Shown here: piece after piece, positions 10,280-21,990 of the stretch
How positions within the stretch are numbered: the stretch's first letter is position 1
Layout: every line of letters starts with the position of its first letter
From: Eutypella sp. D-1
Taxonomy: Eukaryota; Ascomycota; Sordariomycetes; Xylariales; Diatrypaceae
DNA: 64,000 nucleotides
Direction of reading: 5' to 3'
Assembly: GCA_023313575.1 (NCBI GenBank)
Contig: JAJTTP010000014.1
Span: 1,054,001-1,118,000, forward strand
The notes under the pieces: generated by a model
Seen by the model: the letters and a program-made list of their open reading frames with translations, nothing else
Told to the model about the DNA's origin: nothing
The model's database searches: none
Program-made: the position numbers and the translations under genes

Positions 10280-13200
10280 TTACAACGGGCTCGCCGTCCC
10301 AAAGCTGCTGCTAGCCTCGCTCGGAGACGGGCCTCCCTCGGACCCCGTGTCGGAGCCCTGTCGCGACGAGGATCCCGCGTTGTGGCCGCGTCGGGTCGCC
10401 GGTATGCCGAGTCTCGACATGATGTTATTGCTGTTGCCGTTTCCACCGCTGCCGCCGTTCTCCGTGTCCTCGGCGAGGCTGGTGGCGGCGCCGGTGGTGT
10501 CGCGCTTGACGCGGACGTTGACGAGCTCCATGGCCTCGCGGAGGGTCTCGCCGCTCTCGTCCATGGCGGCGAGGAAGCGGGCGAGCTCCTTGCAGAGCTC
10601 CCAGTCCTGCTCGCGGATGGCGCGCGAGAATAGGCGCACCGACTGCTCCGAGGCGGCGGCGATCTCGTCGAACGTGTGCAGCACCAGCAGGTAACCGCCC
10701 GCCGTCTTAAGCGAGCCGCGCTGCAGCGACTCCTCGAATAGCTCCTGCACCGGCGGCAGGTACGCGAATAGCGTCCGCCACGACCGCACCTCCGTCTTCC
10801 GCGTGCATCGCACCACGATGTCTAGGTACTGCTTAAACGACGACAGCAGCCAGAGCACCCGTGGAAGCACCGCGTCCTCTGGTTTTGGTGCCGAGTCCAC
10901 CTCCTCATCTAGCACGTGGTGCAACAGGATCTCGAGCGCGTGCGCGAAATACTCGAGGTTCTTGTACTGCTGCGCGATCTTGAGCGCTGCGCTTGTGTTG
11001 TTCGCTTGTAGGTAGTACTGTAGGATTTCGGCGACGAAGAGATGAGTCTGAGAAATCGTTAGCGATGCCACCCGTTAGGCATGACACAATGGCACAAAAC
11101 CTTACCCTAATGGAGAAGCGAAAGTAGGAGAAGTTGACGTCGCGCCGTTGCACGAGGTCCGGCTCGACCCCTAGGACTATCCCTTTGCCCAGTAGAATCG
11201 AGAGCGGATAAAAGTCGAGAGGTATCGACACTGTCGGGGGAAGCTCCTTCGTCGCGTCACCGGAAGCTGCGTTCAACACGTCCTGGACGTCGGGCCACAG
11301 CCTGAGCTCGTTCCCTTCGAACACCCACAGGGAATTCCGAAGGTTGCCCTCCTCGGCCTCGACCGAGAAGTGAGTACTGGATTGACTGAGCATGTTGACT
11401 GAATTCTGGTCCCGCATGCTTGTATAATACTCGACGTTGTGGGAGATCACGCGCATGTCGTATTTCAGCTGACCCTCGCTATTTAGCGACGGTTGCAGGA
11501 GGACGAGCTTCCCATCCACGAGGAAAAGCACGGACGCAAAGGCGACGTCCCGCGAAGGATCGCCATCGAGTAACTGGCTCTCTGGCAGGATCCAACTCAG
11601 TCCTCTCACCCTCGCCGGCGACCTGACGATTCCATGGAAAGCGATCTGGCCCACCTGCACCGGCCGCATTGTACCGCCCACGGGCGCAAATATGAAGTGG
11701 TATAGCAGGTTCTCGTAGGTATAAACTAATAAGGAGTCTTCGCCGGAGGGCGTCATCAGCACGACCGGCGCCGGCATTTGTTGCGTGAACAAGACAGTCG
11801 AACTGTCTAACGCCGTTTCTCTCGAGTATAGGCGAAGCTCGTACGACCTATTTGCCTCGACGGCTGCCACGAGGATGTGTTGATACCAGCACATCCCACC
11901 CCTGACTTGGAACTCGTTCTCCGCGGCTTCATTCGCGAATGTCTTCCACCTGCCACTGTTAATGCTGTAGTGGGCCAATCCGCGCCTGCCCGCGACTGCG
12001 ACGTAGCGCCCGTCTGGTGATACTACGGTACATTTAATTGGCCATTGATTTAGGAGGTAGCTGGACGGTATTCTCGACGTGTGCCATAGGAATGGCTCCG
12101 CAGATATGCTGGTAAGATCGGGAAGATCATAACCCCTGTAAACCATGACGCTGGACGAGCTCTGGAGCACGGTGCGGAAAAGGTTGGGCGGACTATAGCA
12201 GCCAGTCACGGCACTCCTTGCCATTTCTAGCGACCAAATAGACTCGCTTTCCCGGCCGATTAGGAGTAGCTCGCACGCCCCGCCAAGCCAAGAAGCATCG
12301 GTGATGCCCGTTAACCAGGCCTCGCCGTTCGTGGCGGCCAATGCATAGTTCGCGCTGAAACTCTGACTTGCCGACTTGCCGAATACGCTCCAAGTAGCCC
12401 ATCCATTTTCGTATCCCGCAAAGAGGCAGTAGCCATCCGGCGAGTAGATGAGCCTCGTCAAGGATCCCGAAGCGTTCGAAGAAACAGGGTTTTGGTGGAT
12501 GTGGGAAGGCGAGACGTTTCCTGCGTAATCCTTGACGGAGTATACGTGAACGGACCCATCAGCACAGCCCACGGCGATAAGTGAGAAGCGAGCGTTGATG
12601 ATAGCCGTCACAGCCCGATCGGTCTCCCGCGATGGGGTGTGGATGCAGTGGCCCTTGAAGAGCTTCTTGGGGTCATATTCGGCGTTTTCCTGTGCTCGTG
12701 CTGTCGAAGTTCGTTGGACGGCGTAGGCTTTCCCGTCGCTAGTTACCCAAGTGGAAAGATTCATCGGCCGATCGTAGGTCATCTCTTTTATCGATATTTT
12801 CTTGTCAAGCCATCCCATACGACTGACCAGTTCCGTGCTTGTCTGACTGCCGGAACTATCGGGAGTCCAGCGGATACACTGAACGGCGGCGGGCTTTCGA
12901 GTAGCCACAACCAGCTCATCATCGAGAGCAAGGGCATACTCTATGCCAGCATCAACTTTGATAACCCTCCGAAAGCGCAGACTGGCATCGCGAACGCCGG
13001 GCCCCTCACCAGGGCCTAGAAGGATCTGGTCAGGTGCGGAATTTCCAGGGCCGCCAAAGTGGCTCTGCCGCCGCCGTTGAATATTAGAATGATCGGAAAA
13101 GTGAGGCTTATAAACGCGTGACTCGGCATCGGTGGCGAGGGAGTAGGTGATCAAGTAGCCTAGACTTGTCTGGAGAACGAAGATAACGGAATCGGGTCTC

Positions 13201-13891
13201 AGAAGAAGCGCAACGTTGGACCCGTAGGTCTTGAGAGAAACTTTAGAGCGGACGACGACGGCTTGTATGACGGTAGGCTGCGGTACCACGAGGCTCAGGT
13301 CAGTCTCTACATCAAGAGGTCAAGAGGTGCGAGGGGGAGGTGCGAGGGGAGGTGCGAGGGGACGGCGCAGGGAGCGGTAGAAGGCAAACTGACCTTAGTC
13401 TGCCATACTGTTAATGTGGTGGAGGTAATGGCAGCGAACAGATGGCCAGTCCTTGAGACTGTTAAGCCGAGGATAGGCTCGCCTGTAGGAATACCAGCAG
13501 TCTCCTGAACTTGCTGTGAGCTAGGACCCCAAGCATCTTGGAAGCGATCATGGTCGACAGCGTTTACAGCCGGGGTAAGAGGTGTCTTTAAACCCGGGGT
13601 AATAGGAAAGTCGAGTCTAGAGGAGTCCCTCTCATAGGATTCCGAGCTCTTGGTTGTTGAGGTATCTGGTCTCCTTAACAAAGGGTCGTTGGGGTTATTA
13701 AGACTGTTAACGTCGCTATCACGGTCGCCGTTGACGGCATCGTCATCATTGTTGCCATTGTTGCCATTGTTATCGATTGAAGCTCCGTCATGGGACAGGA
13801 AAGCTCTGGAATGTAGATCAGAACCGGGAGAAAGCTGGGGGATCGTAGTGTTGGCCGCATAGATCCTAGGAGTTCCAACGGGCCAGTACAT
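10280..13891 (-). CDS. RIC1: RIC1, subunit of the Ric1-Rgp1 guanine nucleotide exchange factor
   Basis: Three exons on the minus strand, 13891-13394, 13277-11106 and 11047-10280, give 1145 aa. The introns are 116 and 58 bp, both phase 0, with GTCAGT and GTAAGG donors and CAG acceptors. The N-terminus MYWPVGTPRIYA and the block PTVIQAVVVRSKVSLKTYG are characteristic of fungal RIC1. The first ~750 residues form a WD/beta-propeller-like region, and the C-terminal RIC1 domain contains THLFVAEILQYYLQ and YFAHALEILLHHVLDEE. The tail is low complexity (Gly/Ser/Asn rich). Ric1 with Rgp1 activates the Rab GTPase Ypt6/Rab6 at the Golgi for retrograde endosome-to-Golgi traffic. It is divergently arranged with the THO gene at 14603. 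Length and domain order agree with a full-length gene. Confidence 0.93.
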
Positions 13892-14602
13892 GGCTGATGC
13901 GATCCCCTGGGACCTTCATTCGTATCAATGGGTACGAAGTTGTGCCTGGGAGTTCGTTAATTACCGGGTAGTACCGATGTGTTTCTAGCTTCCCATCTTG
14001 ACTCTAATTTTTTGCAGTTTATGAAAGCGACGGTTATTATGATTATGATGATGATGATTACGATGATGGTTACGATGGTTACGACGATGATGATGATTAT
14101 GATGATGACTATGATGATGATGGTAGGTGGCCTGGCCTGGCCCAGACCTTAACCTAGGTACCTGGGTACCCAGGTAGTTAAAGGACGGATAATCGGGGAA
14201 TGGGTGTCATGGCATTCTAGCACGAGCCAATCAGGTTAGTGACAGCGGATTTGTGGGGCCTGTTCTAGCATCACTTGGTATGTACCTTACATACATATAG
14301 GTACTTGCCTAAGTGGGTTATGATGTACTTCGTACCTATGTATTTACGTCTCAATAGGAGCTACAAACTTCAAGCTTATAACCTTTATTAGTGCAAAGTG
14401 TAACTACCTAGACCTGAACGACATAGAAAAGGAAGTACTTATAAACCATACAACTTCTATCGACAACAAGGCCTTCCCAAATCTGCCTGTGTCTCGCCTT
14501 CTTAGAACAATACATGCAAGTTGCATTGTCCGTCGATGCTCTGAGGAAACATCGATAGCACGAATTGTAAGACTCGGACCCGTAGGGGACTAATAGCTCA
14601 AC
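13892..14602. promoter_or_regulatory. Shared divergent promoter region of RIC1 and TEX1
   Basis: These 711 bases separate the two start codons of divergently transcribed genes. They contain the GAT/TAT repeat at 14034-14132 and a TAGGTA-type palindromic cluster at 14151-14180. No clear TATA box is seen on either strand. Confidence 0.5.
14034..14132. repeat. Imperfect GAT/TAT/GAC trinucleotide repeat
   Basis: About 100 bases are built from GAT units with TAT, TAC, GAC and GGT variants. In one frame it would read as a run of aspartate and tyrosine, but there is no ATG in that frame and no downstream coding continuation. I treat it as an intergenic microsatellite between RIC1 and TEX1. Confidence 0.75.
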
Positions 14603-16112
14603 ATGGCACGTCTACAAGCGAAGACCTCGGTCTCGCCTGAGAAGTTCAAGGCTATGTTCCCAACTTTAAAGCCAACCGTTTATAACGATCCGAACACAAG
14701 CAAATCTGTCAACAAGTAGGTTCTGAGATGCTATCGTGTGTGCTGCCGCCGCCCGCACATGTGCACGTGCGCGTGCACGCATATATAGTTCACTTGCTAA
14801 TATCAAATATAGCATTCGCTCGATCGCATGGAATCCATTGGGAACATGGATCGCCACCGGCTGCGCCGATAGGACACTACGAGTCTGTATGTATGCCATA
14901 TGTGTCACCGCATAGTAGTAGCCTGCCCTAACCACGAATTACGCACTAGGGAACGTGGACAGGCCAATTGTCAGCCAGTCGACAGGACTGAGGGGACATC
15001 TTGCCCCGATCGAGAAGGTTGCTTTCAACCCCGTCAAGGAGTTAGAGCTGTGCAGTGTCAGTAGCGACGGCACCGTGAGGTTCTGGGACGTCAAGACGAA
15101 GAGCCTCCTCAATGAAGTCAAGGGTCTAGGCGAGACCTTCACGCTAGCATGGGCACCCGATGGTCAACATGTCGTCGTAGGAAACAAGGTATGCACCGGG
15201 TCCTCCGTCACGTCCCTACCCCCCTCTATTGGCGGCTAACATTGTATCAGGAGGACAAGTTGTTCGTGTTATCACCGACGCAGGATACTCCGTTATCCTC
15301 GCACCAGCAGTCTATGCAAACCAACAACATTGTTTTCTGTTGGGGCGGGCAGAGGATATTCGCCACTACAGGTGATGGCAAGACGAGAATACTGTCTTTC
15401 CCGGACTTCGAGCCAGCCTACCGGTTCGACTACAAAGAGGAGGCGGAGTCGGAGTTCATGCTCAGCGGCCACACCTCGTCCTGCATGACAGCCGAGCTTC
15501 ATCCCACCAACAGGTATCTGGCCACCGGCGGCACAGACTCCTTGATCTGCCTATGGGATACGACGGAATGGGGCTGTCAGAGGACCATTACTAAGATGAC
15601 CGGTCCCGTCAGAAGCCTCAGTATGCTGTTTTACCTAACCCCCAGTGGAAGATGGCGATACTAATGATGAATTATAGGCTTTTCCTGGGATGGTCTATAT
15701 ATCGTTGGTGGAAGTGATGAAGGTAAGCTTTGCTGAGGATACCCCCTATAGCATGTGGTGGCAAGGACTGTGATGACGACTAACTATTCTCCTAGAACCC
15801 GGACTAGAAATTAGCTGTTCCGAAACGGGGGAGCATCTCTGCAGTTACAAGACCATGACGGTAAGCATAATTCTCCTTCAAACCATATCCCTTATTACTC
15901 TCATTTCTCGCCAGTGGCGTAGTCACTCGGGCTCTTAGGGTCCGTAGCAGACCCCAAAAGCCGCTGCGTCATTCGACCAATGACTTCGCTGCTAACTCTT
16001 TCTCGACGAACAGGCGTCGCCGGTGGTGGCTTGGGCGCCGAACCGATACGCGCTTGCCTACACCGATTCGGGCTCTCTACGGATAATAGGAGCGAGCGCC
16101 GGAGGAAAATAG
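14603..16112 (+). CDS. TEX1: THO complex WD40 subunit (TEX1/THOC3-like)
   Basis: Seven exons: 14603-14715, 14813-14886, 14950-15188, 15251-15620, 15678-15722, 15796-15860 and 16014-16112, giving 334 aa, close to the usual THOC3 length. Donors are GTAGGT, GTATGT, GTATGC, GTATGC, GTAAGC and GTAAGC, and every acceptor is AG. Joining restores WD40 repeats such as RSIAWNPLGTWIATGCADRTLRVWN, LRGHLAPIEKVAFNP...SSDGTVRFWD, LAWAPDGQHVVVGNK, AELHPTNRYLATGGTDSLICLWD and FSWDGLYIVGGSDE, ending in VVAWAPNRYALAYTD. The protein is a seven-bladed propeller in the THO/TREX complex, which couples transcription to mRNA export in the nucleus. The last intron is the longest (153 bp). The exon borders are consistent with reading frame throughout; the splice choice at exon 6 is the least certain. 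Confidence 0.9.
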
Positions 16113-18206
16113 GAGGCAAATCTGGCCAGCCCCGATCCGGAAGCCAGCGAAATCCTGTGATTTTTTATGTGTACAGCGATGCACGAATCTCTTGCAGGCG
16201 AGGCGGTAGACAGATGTTCTAATAACTGGGGAAATTGGCATGGCTATATAGGCCTGGATAATATTAGGCGGCCTTAAAAGAGCTTGTATGTAATGATCCG
16301 TCCGACATTTTTTTTTTTGGCAGGACCGCCGAGGTACGCGATTGCTTCTTGGAGGTATACTATACGGCGTCAACACCTTGATTCATTCGGGATATACATG
16401 TTCATCCTCTAGCGGGGCTTGTCTTAGTTATAGGGCTTAACTGCAAATCGTCTTGGAGCATGATAGCTTCCACGCGCTCATGGGTGTATATATATATCTG
16501 ATTCCTCCCCCAGCGCCCTGGTTTTCTCGTGACAGCAACCAAGCAAGGCCCAAAGATTAGTATGGAGTTATATAGCAACCACGGTCTTTAGGCCATCCGT
16601 GTTGTGTATAGCCAACCCTGCTTTCGTGATGCACTATATAAATTGGCTTAAAGAAGACAACACCCCTCCTCCACTTTCCAGCGCGCGCCGTTTATTCGAA
16701 CTAATTAACTTAAGGCGAGAGCCGAGCGAGAGCGAGAGCGAGAACGAGAACGAGAACAACCAAACCCAAACCCAAACCTGACCGGGTTTAAACGATAACA
16801 GTTTAAGCCAAGAGCAACGGCCGTACATACTTAATAGCCAACAGCCAGACAACCAGACAGCGCAGGAGCTGAGCGAGCGGCTGCGGCTGTGGGGTTTTTA
16901 AAGGGTCACCTGTGCGGAATTCGAGTCGGAGAATCGGTTACACTGCATCGTGAGAAATACTACCTCCCGGTCAAGGAGTATGTATACTTACATATGGACC
17001 TCCAGGGCTGCCTGTGTCTACATTCTCGGCCTTCCCCCGCCCTTCGGGAATACTAGGTATTCAGCACGCAAGTAGTCATCTGGGTTATAAGATGAAAGGA
17101 CTTCGGGATTCAAAGTGTTAAGATACATAGATATCTACCTACATAGGTAATGTAAGAGACTCGTAGGGATTGCCTTACCAGCCCTATTCCAAAGGCTAAC
17201 GTAGACTAGGTAATTAGTACGTGCATTACTTAGGTATGTATGTGCTTATGTATGTAGATGTCAGTTAGCCTAGTAGCCTACATAGTAAGCGATTTGTTAG
17301 CGTGTTCAGCTTATGCCCGCATCGCATCCCCGGTCCCCTCGATTTCCATCTTCCATCTTCCACACTCAGAACACTCTAGAGTAGTTATCCCCCTGTATCC
17401 CCCCCCCCTTCCTCATCCCCCGCCCTGATCACCCTCTCTTGTAGTTATAATGTGCATGTGCGTGGTGCGTGGCGTTACCGGTGCCTGCCAAACTAATAAG
17501 AGCTGGAGTTAGAGGCTCTCATCCTGCCACATCGTCTCTGTTTTGGGATCTTCGATCGTGGTTCTATACATTCTATACATTCCACATGTACATGGCAATG
17601 ACAATAGCTTGGAGAACTATGCACCTTGTTGGAGGAAAGCCTCATAAGCAGGGCTATCAGGGTTCCAAGGTTCGATTACTAATAGTAAATACATAAAGTA
17701 TTCCTGTCATTCCAGGTTACTTACACTACCTAAGTAGGTACATACATATGTATCTAGATTCACTGAATATCGTCCTCTCGGTGACCCCCCCTATTTGGCC
17801 CTGGTCTTCAAAGCAGATCCTATAAGTATTCATTACAGAACATCCCATGCTTGGTGCTTGGGTAGTTGGGTAGTTGGGTAGATACTTCGTACTAGAGCAA
17901 CTCATCTAGGACACTCATCTAGATGCCTAGTTTCATATAGGTAGCCTCGAACGGTTGGCTTACGCACTTACATATGTAATAACATCATCTGCATACCTCT
18001 TCATCTCGTCTCACCCCGACTGCCTTGTCTTGCCTTGCAGTTACCTAAGTATTATCCTCTCCGTAGAATTCTCTTAGATTTGCCAAAAAGGCTGCCAATA
18101 CGTTTGTCGCAGTTCAATTCTTCCTCTTCTTGTAATATTCTTTTTACTACCGGCCTAGCAGCGCTATAAGGGGGGGGTGCCACTTATTTATAATACTCTA
18201 GGTACC

Positions 18207-18242
18207 TACTTGTAGGTATCCAAGATATCATACCTACAAGTA
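18207..18242. repeat. Perfect 13-bp inverted repeat (hairpin)
   Basis: The left arm TACTTGTAGGTAT (18207-18219) is the exact reverse complement of the right arm ATACCTACAAGTA (18230-18242), with a 10-nt loop. It lies about 360 bp upstream of the Zn2Cys6 start and seven bases before a second hairpin. The arms contain the TAGGTA word that recurs across the window. Confidence 0.85.
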
Positions 18243-18248
18243 TCTAAT

Positions 18249-18270
18249 GACTAAATAAGTATATTTAGTC
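18249..18270. repeat. Perfect 9-bp inverted repeat (hairpin)
   Basis: GACTAAATA (18249-18257) and TATTTAGTC (18262-18270) are perfect reverse complements around a 4-nt loop. It directly follows the hairpin at 18207-18242. It could be a binding site for a dimeric regulator, a cruciform-prone sequence or the remnant of a small inverted-repeat element. Confidence 0.8.
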
Positions 18271-18601
18271 TGATATTTATTAATCTCCAGGGCTGTTAGT
18301 GCACATCTAACTCCCTATACCTACCTACTGCCTGTCTACTATTTACCCACCTAAGTATACTATTTACCTACCCATCTCCGTGTCTTGTGGAGGGAGGGTG
18401 ACGGACGCATGCCTTTGACCACGGACTACGGAATTCACCCAGTGCTTACGTTTGACTGGGTTACGGTCACCAATCTGAATGATACTTGATACTCTATCGA
18501 TCGATCTGCATTTTGCCGTAGCCGGCTGATTCATTCCCCTTCTTTTGCTGCCTGCCCTTTGTGAGAATCCGGCACCAGCAGCAGCACCAGCACCAACAGC
18601 C

Positions 18602-21600
18602 ATGTCGCATCCCGGCGCTGAACCTCCCGCTTCCGCTACCGCGAACCATGATTCCGCATCACCAAGTTCCGACGAGAACCCGACTGCGACGGCGGCGGCG
18701 GCGGCGACGGGAACCCCTGCCCCCGCTGCCACCGGTAACTCTGCGCCCGCCGCGCCGCCTGCCGCCACCTCGAATTCCAATGTCCCGAAACCAAAGCGCC
18801 TGGCTTGTACCATCTGCCGAAAGAGAAAACTCCGTTGCGACGGCATTAAACCGAGTTGTAGTACATGTACCAGATTGGGACATTCATGTGCCTACGATGA
18901 AGTTAGGAGGAAGAGCGGTCCTAAAAGGGGCTACGTTAAAGCCTTGGAGGAGAGATTGAGTGAGTTCCTAAGCCCGCAAAACTCCCCGCGTCAAGCGCAT
19001 TCGATAAGTCGCATTCGATGAAGGCTGACTTGACTTTTCTCTCTCTCTCTCTCCTTGTCACCTCTAGAACAAGTCGAGAGACTCTTGCAAACCCAAGAGC
19101 CCACGACGAGTACCACAGCGAGTACCACAGCGAGTACCAGTCCTGAGACCACCCGAACGCCTACCGTGACCTTTGAGCAACCTCGAAGTCACACGCACAC
19201 GCACACGCACACGCACACGAGCACTGCAGACTTCAACGTACCACATCCTGATATAACAATGCCCGACATCGAAATATTGAAAACTTCCAATCTGGACCGA
19301 TGGCACATGAATGCCAATTCCAATGCTATCAATACCGAGTCTCCTCGGGATGGCAGTAACGGTGGTATGAATGGTGGCATGAATGGTGGTATGAACGGCG
19401 GCATGAACGGCGGCATGAATGGAGGCATGAACCCCGCCGCTGCCTCCTCTGCTGCCAATACAAGTGGCGGCGGCATAGGGGAGTTTACCTTCCCCAGTAG
19501 CATGCCAATAGAGATGCCTCATATGTCTAGTAATTTTACATGGGAAATGATCGGTCTCGGCTTGGAAGAACCTCTTCCTCCCCAAGAAACCATTGATGAG
19601 TTGTAAGTTTGTCCCAATGAAATCCCACTGAAATATTGCCTGTGTATTTCAACTAACTGCCCCCCCCCCCTCCTAGACACCAGATCTTCTTCGAAAAGGT
19701 TCACCCATCGTCACCCATGATACACAAGTATCGGTACTTGGCAGCAATGAACCTGTGAGTTCTCAATTTCTAGTCCTCATTTCCCAATCGTTATTTAGTA
19801 AGGGAGAATTCTGTGGTCATCTAACAACGCCAACAACCTGAAAAAGAGCGCCGAACCAGCGACCACCTGTCGCACTACGTTATGCCGTCTGGACCTTAGC
19901 TTGCAGTATAACGGAGAAATACGCTGATCTTCGGGATTTGTTCTATCAGCGTGCGCGCAAGTATGTGGAGGCAGACTATATCAAGGGCTACGGCGAGCAT
20001 ATAATTTCCGTCGCTCACGCCCAGACCCACGTCCTGCTTTCTGGGTATGAGTTCAGGATGATGTATTTTCCAAGGGCTTGGCAGAGCGCTGGGTCGGCTT
20101 CCCGCCTTGCCCAAATGTAAGTTTCGCGGGTAGCCCTCTGCTTTCCCTCTGCTTTCTGCTCCCTAGCGGACTTTGCTGACCGTCGATGAAGGGTTGGACT
20201 GCATCGATTGGACCACTCAGATCTCGAGGTTAAGGTATGCCTTCCGCCTCCTCGCGACTGGACGGAGAGAGAGGAAAGGCGCCGGACTTTCTGGGCGGCA
20301 TTTTGCATGGATCGCTATGCGAGCATTGGGACCGGCTGGCCCCTATTAATCGACGAGAGAGACATTGCGACAAATCTCCCATCGTCCGACGACGCCTTCG
20401 AGATGAGCCGTCCTGAGGAAACGCAGACGCTCGCCGACTCCATGTGTCCCTCTGGAGCCTCCAAACTGTCCCCTTTTGGCAGCGTCGTGCTCATGGCTTG
20501 TCTATTTGGCCGCAATCTTGTCCATCTTCACCGCCCTGACACCGATGATCGAGACCACGATCTCAACGGAGAATTTTGGAAACGCCATCGGAGCATGGAT
20601 AACATTTTACTGAACACATCACTCTGTCTCCCGAACTCCCTCAAGCTCCCTGCCGGCTTGAGCAATCCCAATGTGGTCTTCGCCAACATGAACATCCATA
20701 CCTCGACGATATGCCTACATCAAGCAGCCATCTTCAAGGCAGACAAGAACAAGCTCCCCACTTCGGTTGGTGCCGAGAGTAAAGTTCGCTGCATTACCGC
20801 CGCCAATGAGATCGCTAGTATAATGAGAATGGTGTCTCATATGGACCTCTCGATAGTGAGTCACGTCGTCACATGCATCCCCGAGCAGCGATCGCTAACT
20901 CCATATGCAGATGAACCCCTTTGTGTCTTTTTGCCTTTATGTTGCCGCTCGTGTCTTCGTCCAATACCTCAAGAGCCGACCGGACGACGGCCAGACAGCC
21001 GACTCGTTGCGGTTCTTGCTTGCTGCGATGGGAGCGTTGAAGAGGAAGAACCCATTGACGGAATCATTCCTAGTGCAGTTGGACGTCGACTTAGAAGCAC
21101 TAGGCACGCGAATCCCCAAGCTCAAGTCGGCGTTCCCACGCAGTGGTGAGACGGTAAGTCTACCCCGTCGCTACACTCTATGTGTAAGTCGAGTGCCCGG
21201 TCTCCTAACACGCCCACAGATTCACAAAGTAGTCAAGTTACGGAAAGAGGCTTTTGAAGCCAGCGGTGTCACTCCACAACGGCACGACGATTTTTTGTAT
21301 CGCGACGACAACCGCTTCATGAATCCCGGCGATGACAACAACAGGAACGGCAACACCGGGAACCACCACAATTGGCTATCGGACGACCAGCAAGTGCCGG
21401 CGCCGGATTGCGGCGGCGGCGGCGGCAGCAGACCCGCTGCTACGGGGAACATCACGATATCGCCGGACATGTATAGTGCCGCTATGAACTACGTGCACCA
21501 GGGGGGCGGCGCGAGCAGCGGCGAGACGAACGACGTATCGGTGTCGCCGAACACAGACGGGCTATCGAACAAGCCAACGCCGAATTCTAGCGCCGCGACG

Positions 21601-21990
21601 TCGGACCAACAACGGCAGAGCACCACGTCGGGGAACACGCCCTTCACCCCCAGCCCGATGTATCCCCAGCCGAACGCGGGGGGACCTCAGGCCGAGACCG
21701 CCGACGCGACGGCAGCAGCAGCCGCGCCGAACTTTTTCGCGGATATGAGCGCTGCCTTCGGTGGCGGCGCAGGCGGCGGCAGGACGGGGTTCACGCCCGG
21801 GCGCGTATTCGGGGTCCCCGACGCCTCATCGTCTGCAGGCAACGAGTTCACGGCGCTCCCGAACGGATGGGCGGCCGGCCTGCCCGACCAGGCGATGACG
21901 CCCGTGGCCGAGGGCGTGCTGCGGCGGATCATAGAGGAGCTGCCCAGCATGGACCCGATGGACCTCAGCGGGTGGGACTCTGGCGCCTGA
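18602..21990 (+). CDS. Zn2Cys6 (Gal4-type) transcription factor with fungal-specific TF domain
   Basis: Seven exons: 18602-18959, 19068-19602, 19677-19754, 19847-20116, 20192-20855, 20911-21153 and 21220-21990, giving 972 aa. The binuclear zinc cluster is complete: C69-x2-C72-x6-C79-x6-C86-x2-C89-x6-C96. A basic linker (KSGPKRGYVKALEERLKQVERLL) leads into a short coiled coil for dimerisation. The middle homology region begins near HQIFFEKVHPSSPMIHKYRYL and continues through NLAPNQRPPVALRYAVWTLAC and RRRTFWAAFCMDRYASIGTGWP. The N-terminus is Ala/Pro rich. Six GGMN units and a His-Thr repeat lie between the zinc cluster and the middle domain, and the C-terminus is Gly/Ser/Asn rich. The 66-bp intron at 21154-21219 has no stop and keeps frame, so retention would give a variant protein. 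The regulated pathway cannot be read from sequence. Confidence 0.9.
19188..19218. repeat. CACACG microsatellite inside the Zn2Cys6 gene
   Basis: A CACACG-type repeat in exon 2 encodes alternating His and Thr residues between the zinc cluster and the middle domain. Expansion by six bases would keep frame; other changes would not. Confidence 0.8.
19361..19432. repeat. 12-bp tandem repeat encoding six Gly-Gly-Met-Asn units
   Basis: Six consecutive 12-base units with third-position variation encode GGMN repeats, residues 218-241 of the Zn2Cys6 factor. The synonymous differences (GGT, GGC, GGA; AAT, AAC) suggest the tract is not brand new. Copy changes would preserve frame and vary linker length. 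Confidence 0.9.

Larger units (their letters stand above)
16113..18601. other. Long intergenic region upstream of the Zn2Cys6 gene
   Basis: About 2.5 kb without a supportable gene. It holds numerous TAGGTA/TACCTA motifs (17120-17280, 17710-17760, 18190-18250), a 10-base C run near 17399, a repeat of TTGGGTAG units near 17865, and two neighbouring hairpins at 18207-18270. A long, repeat-containing upstream region is common for regulatory genes in fungi. Confidence 0.55.
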
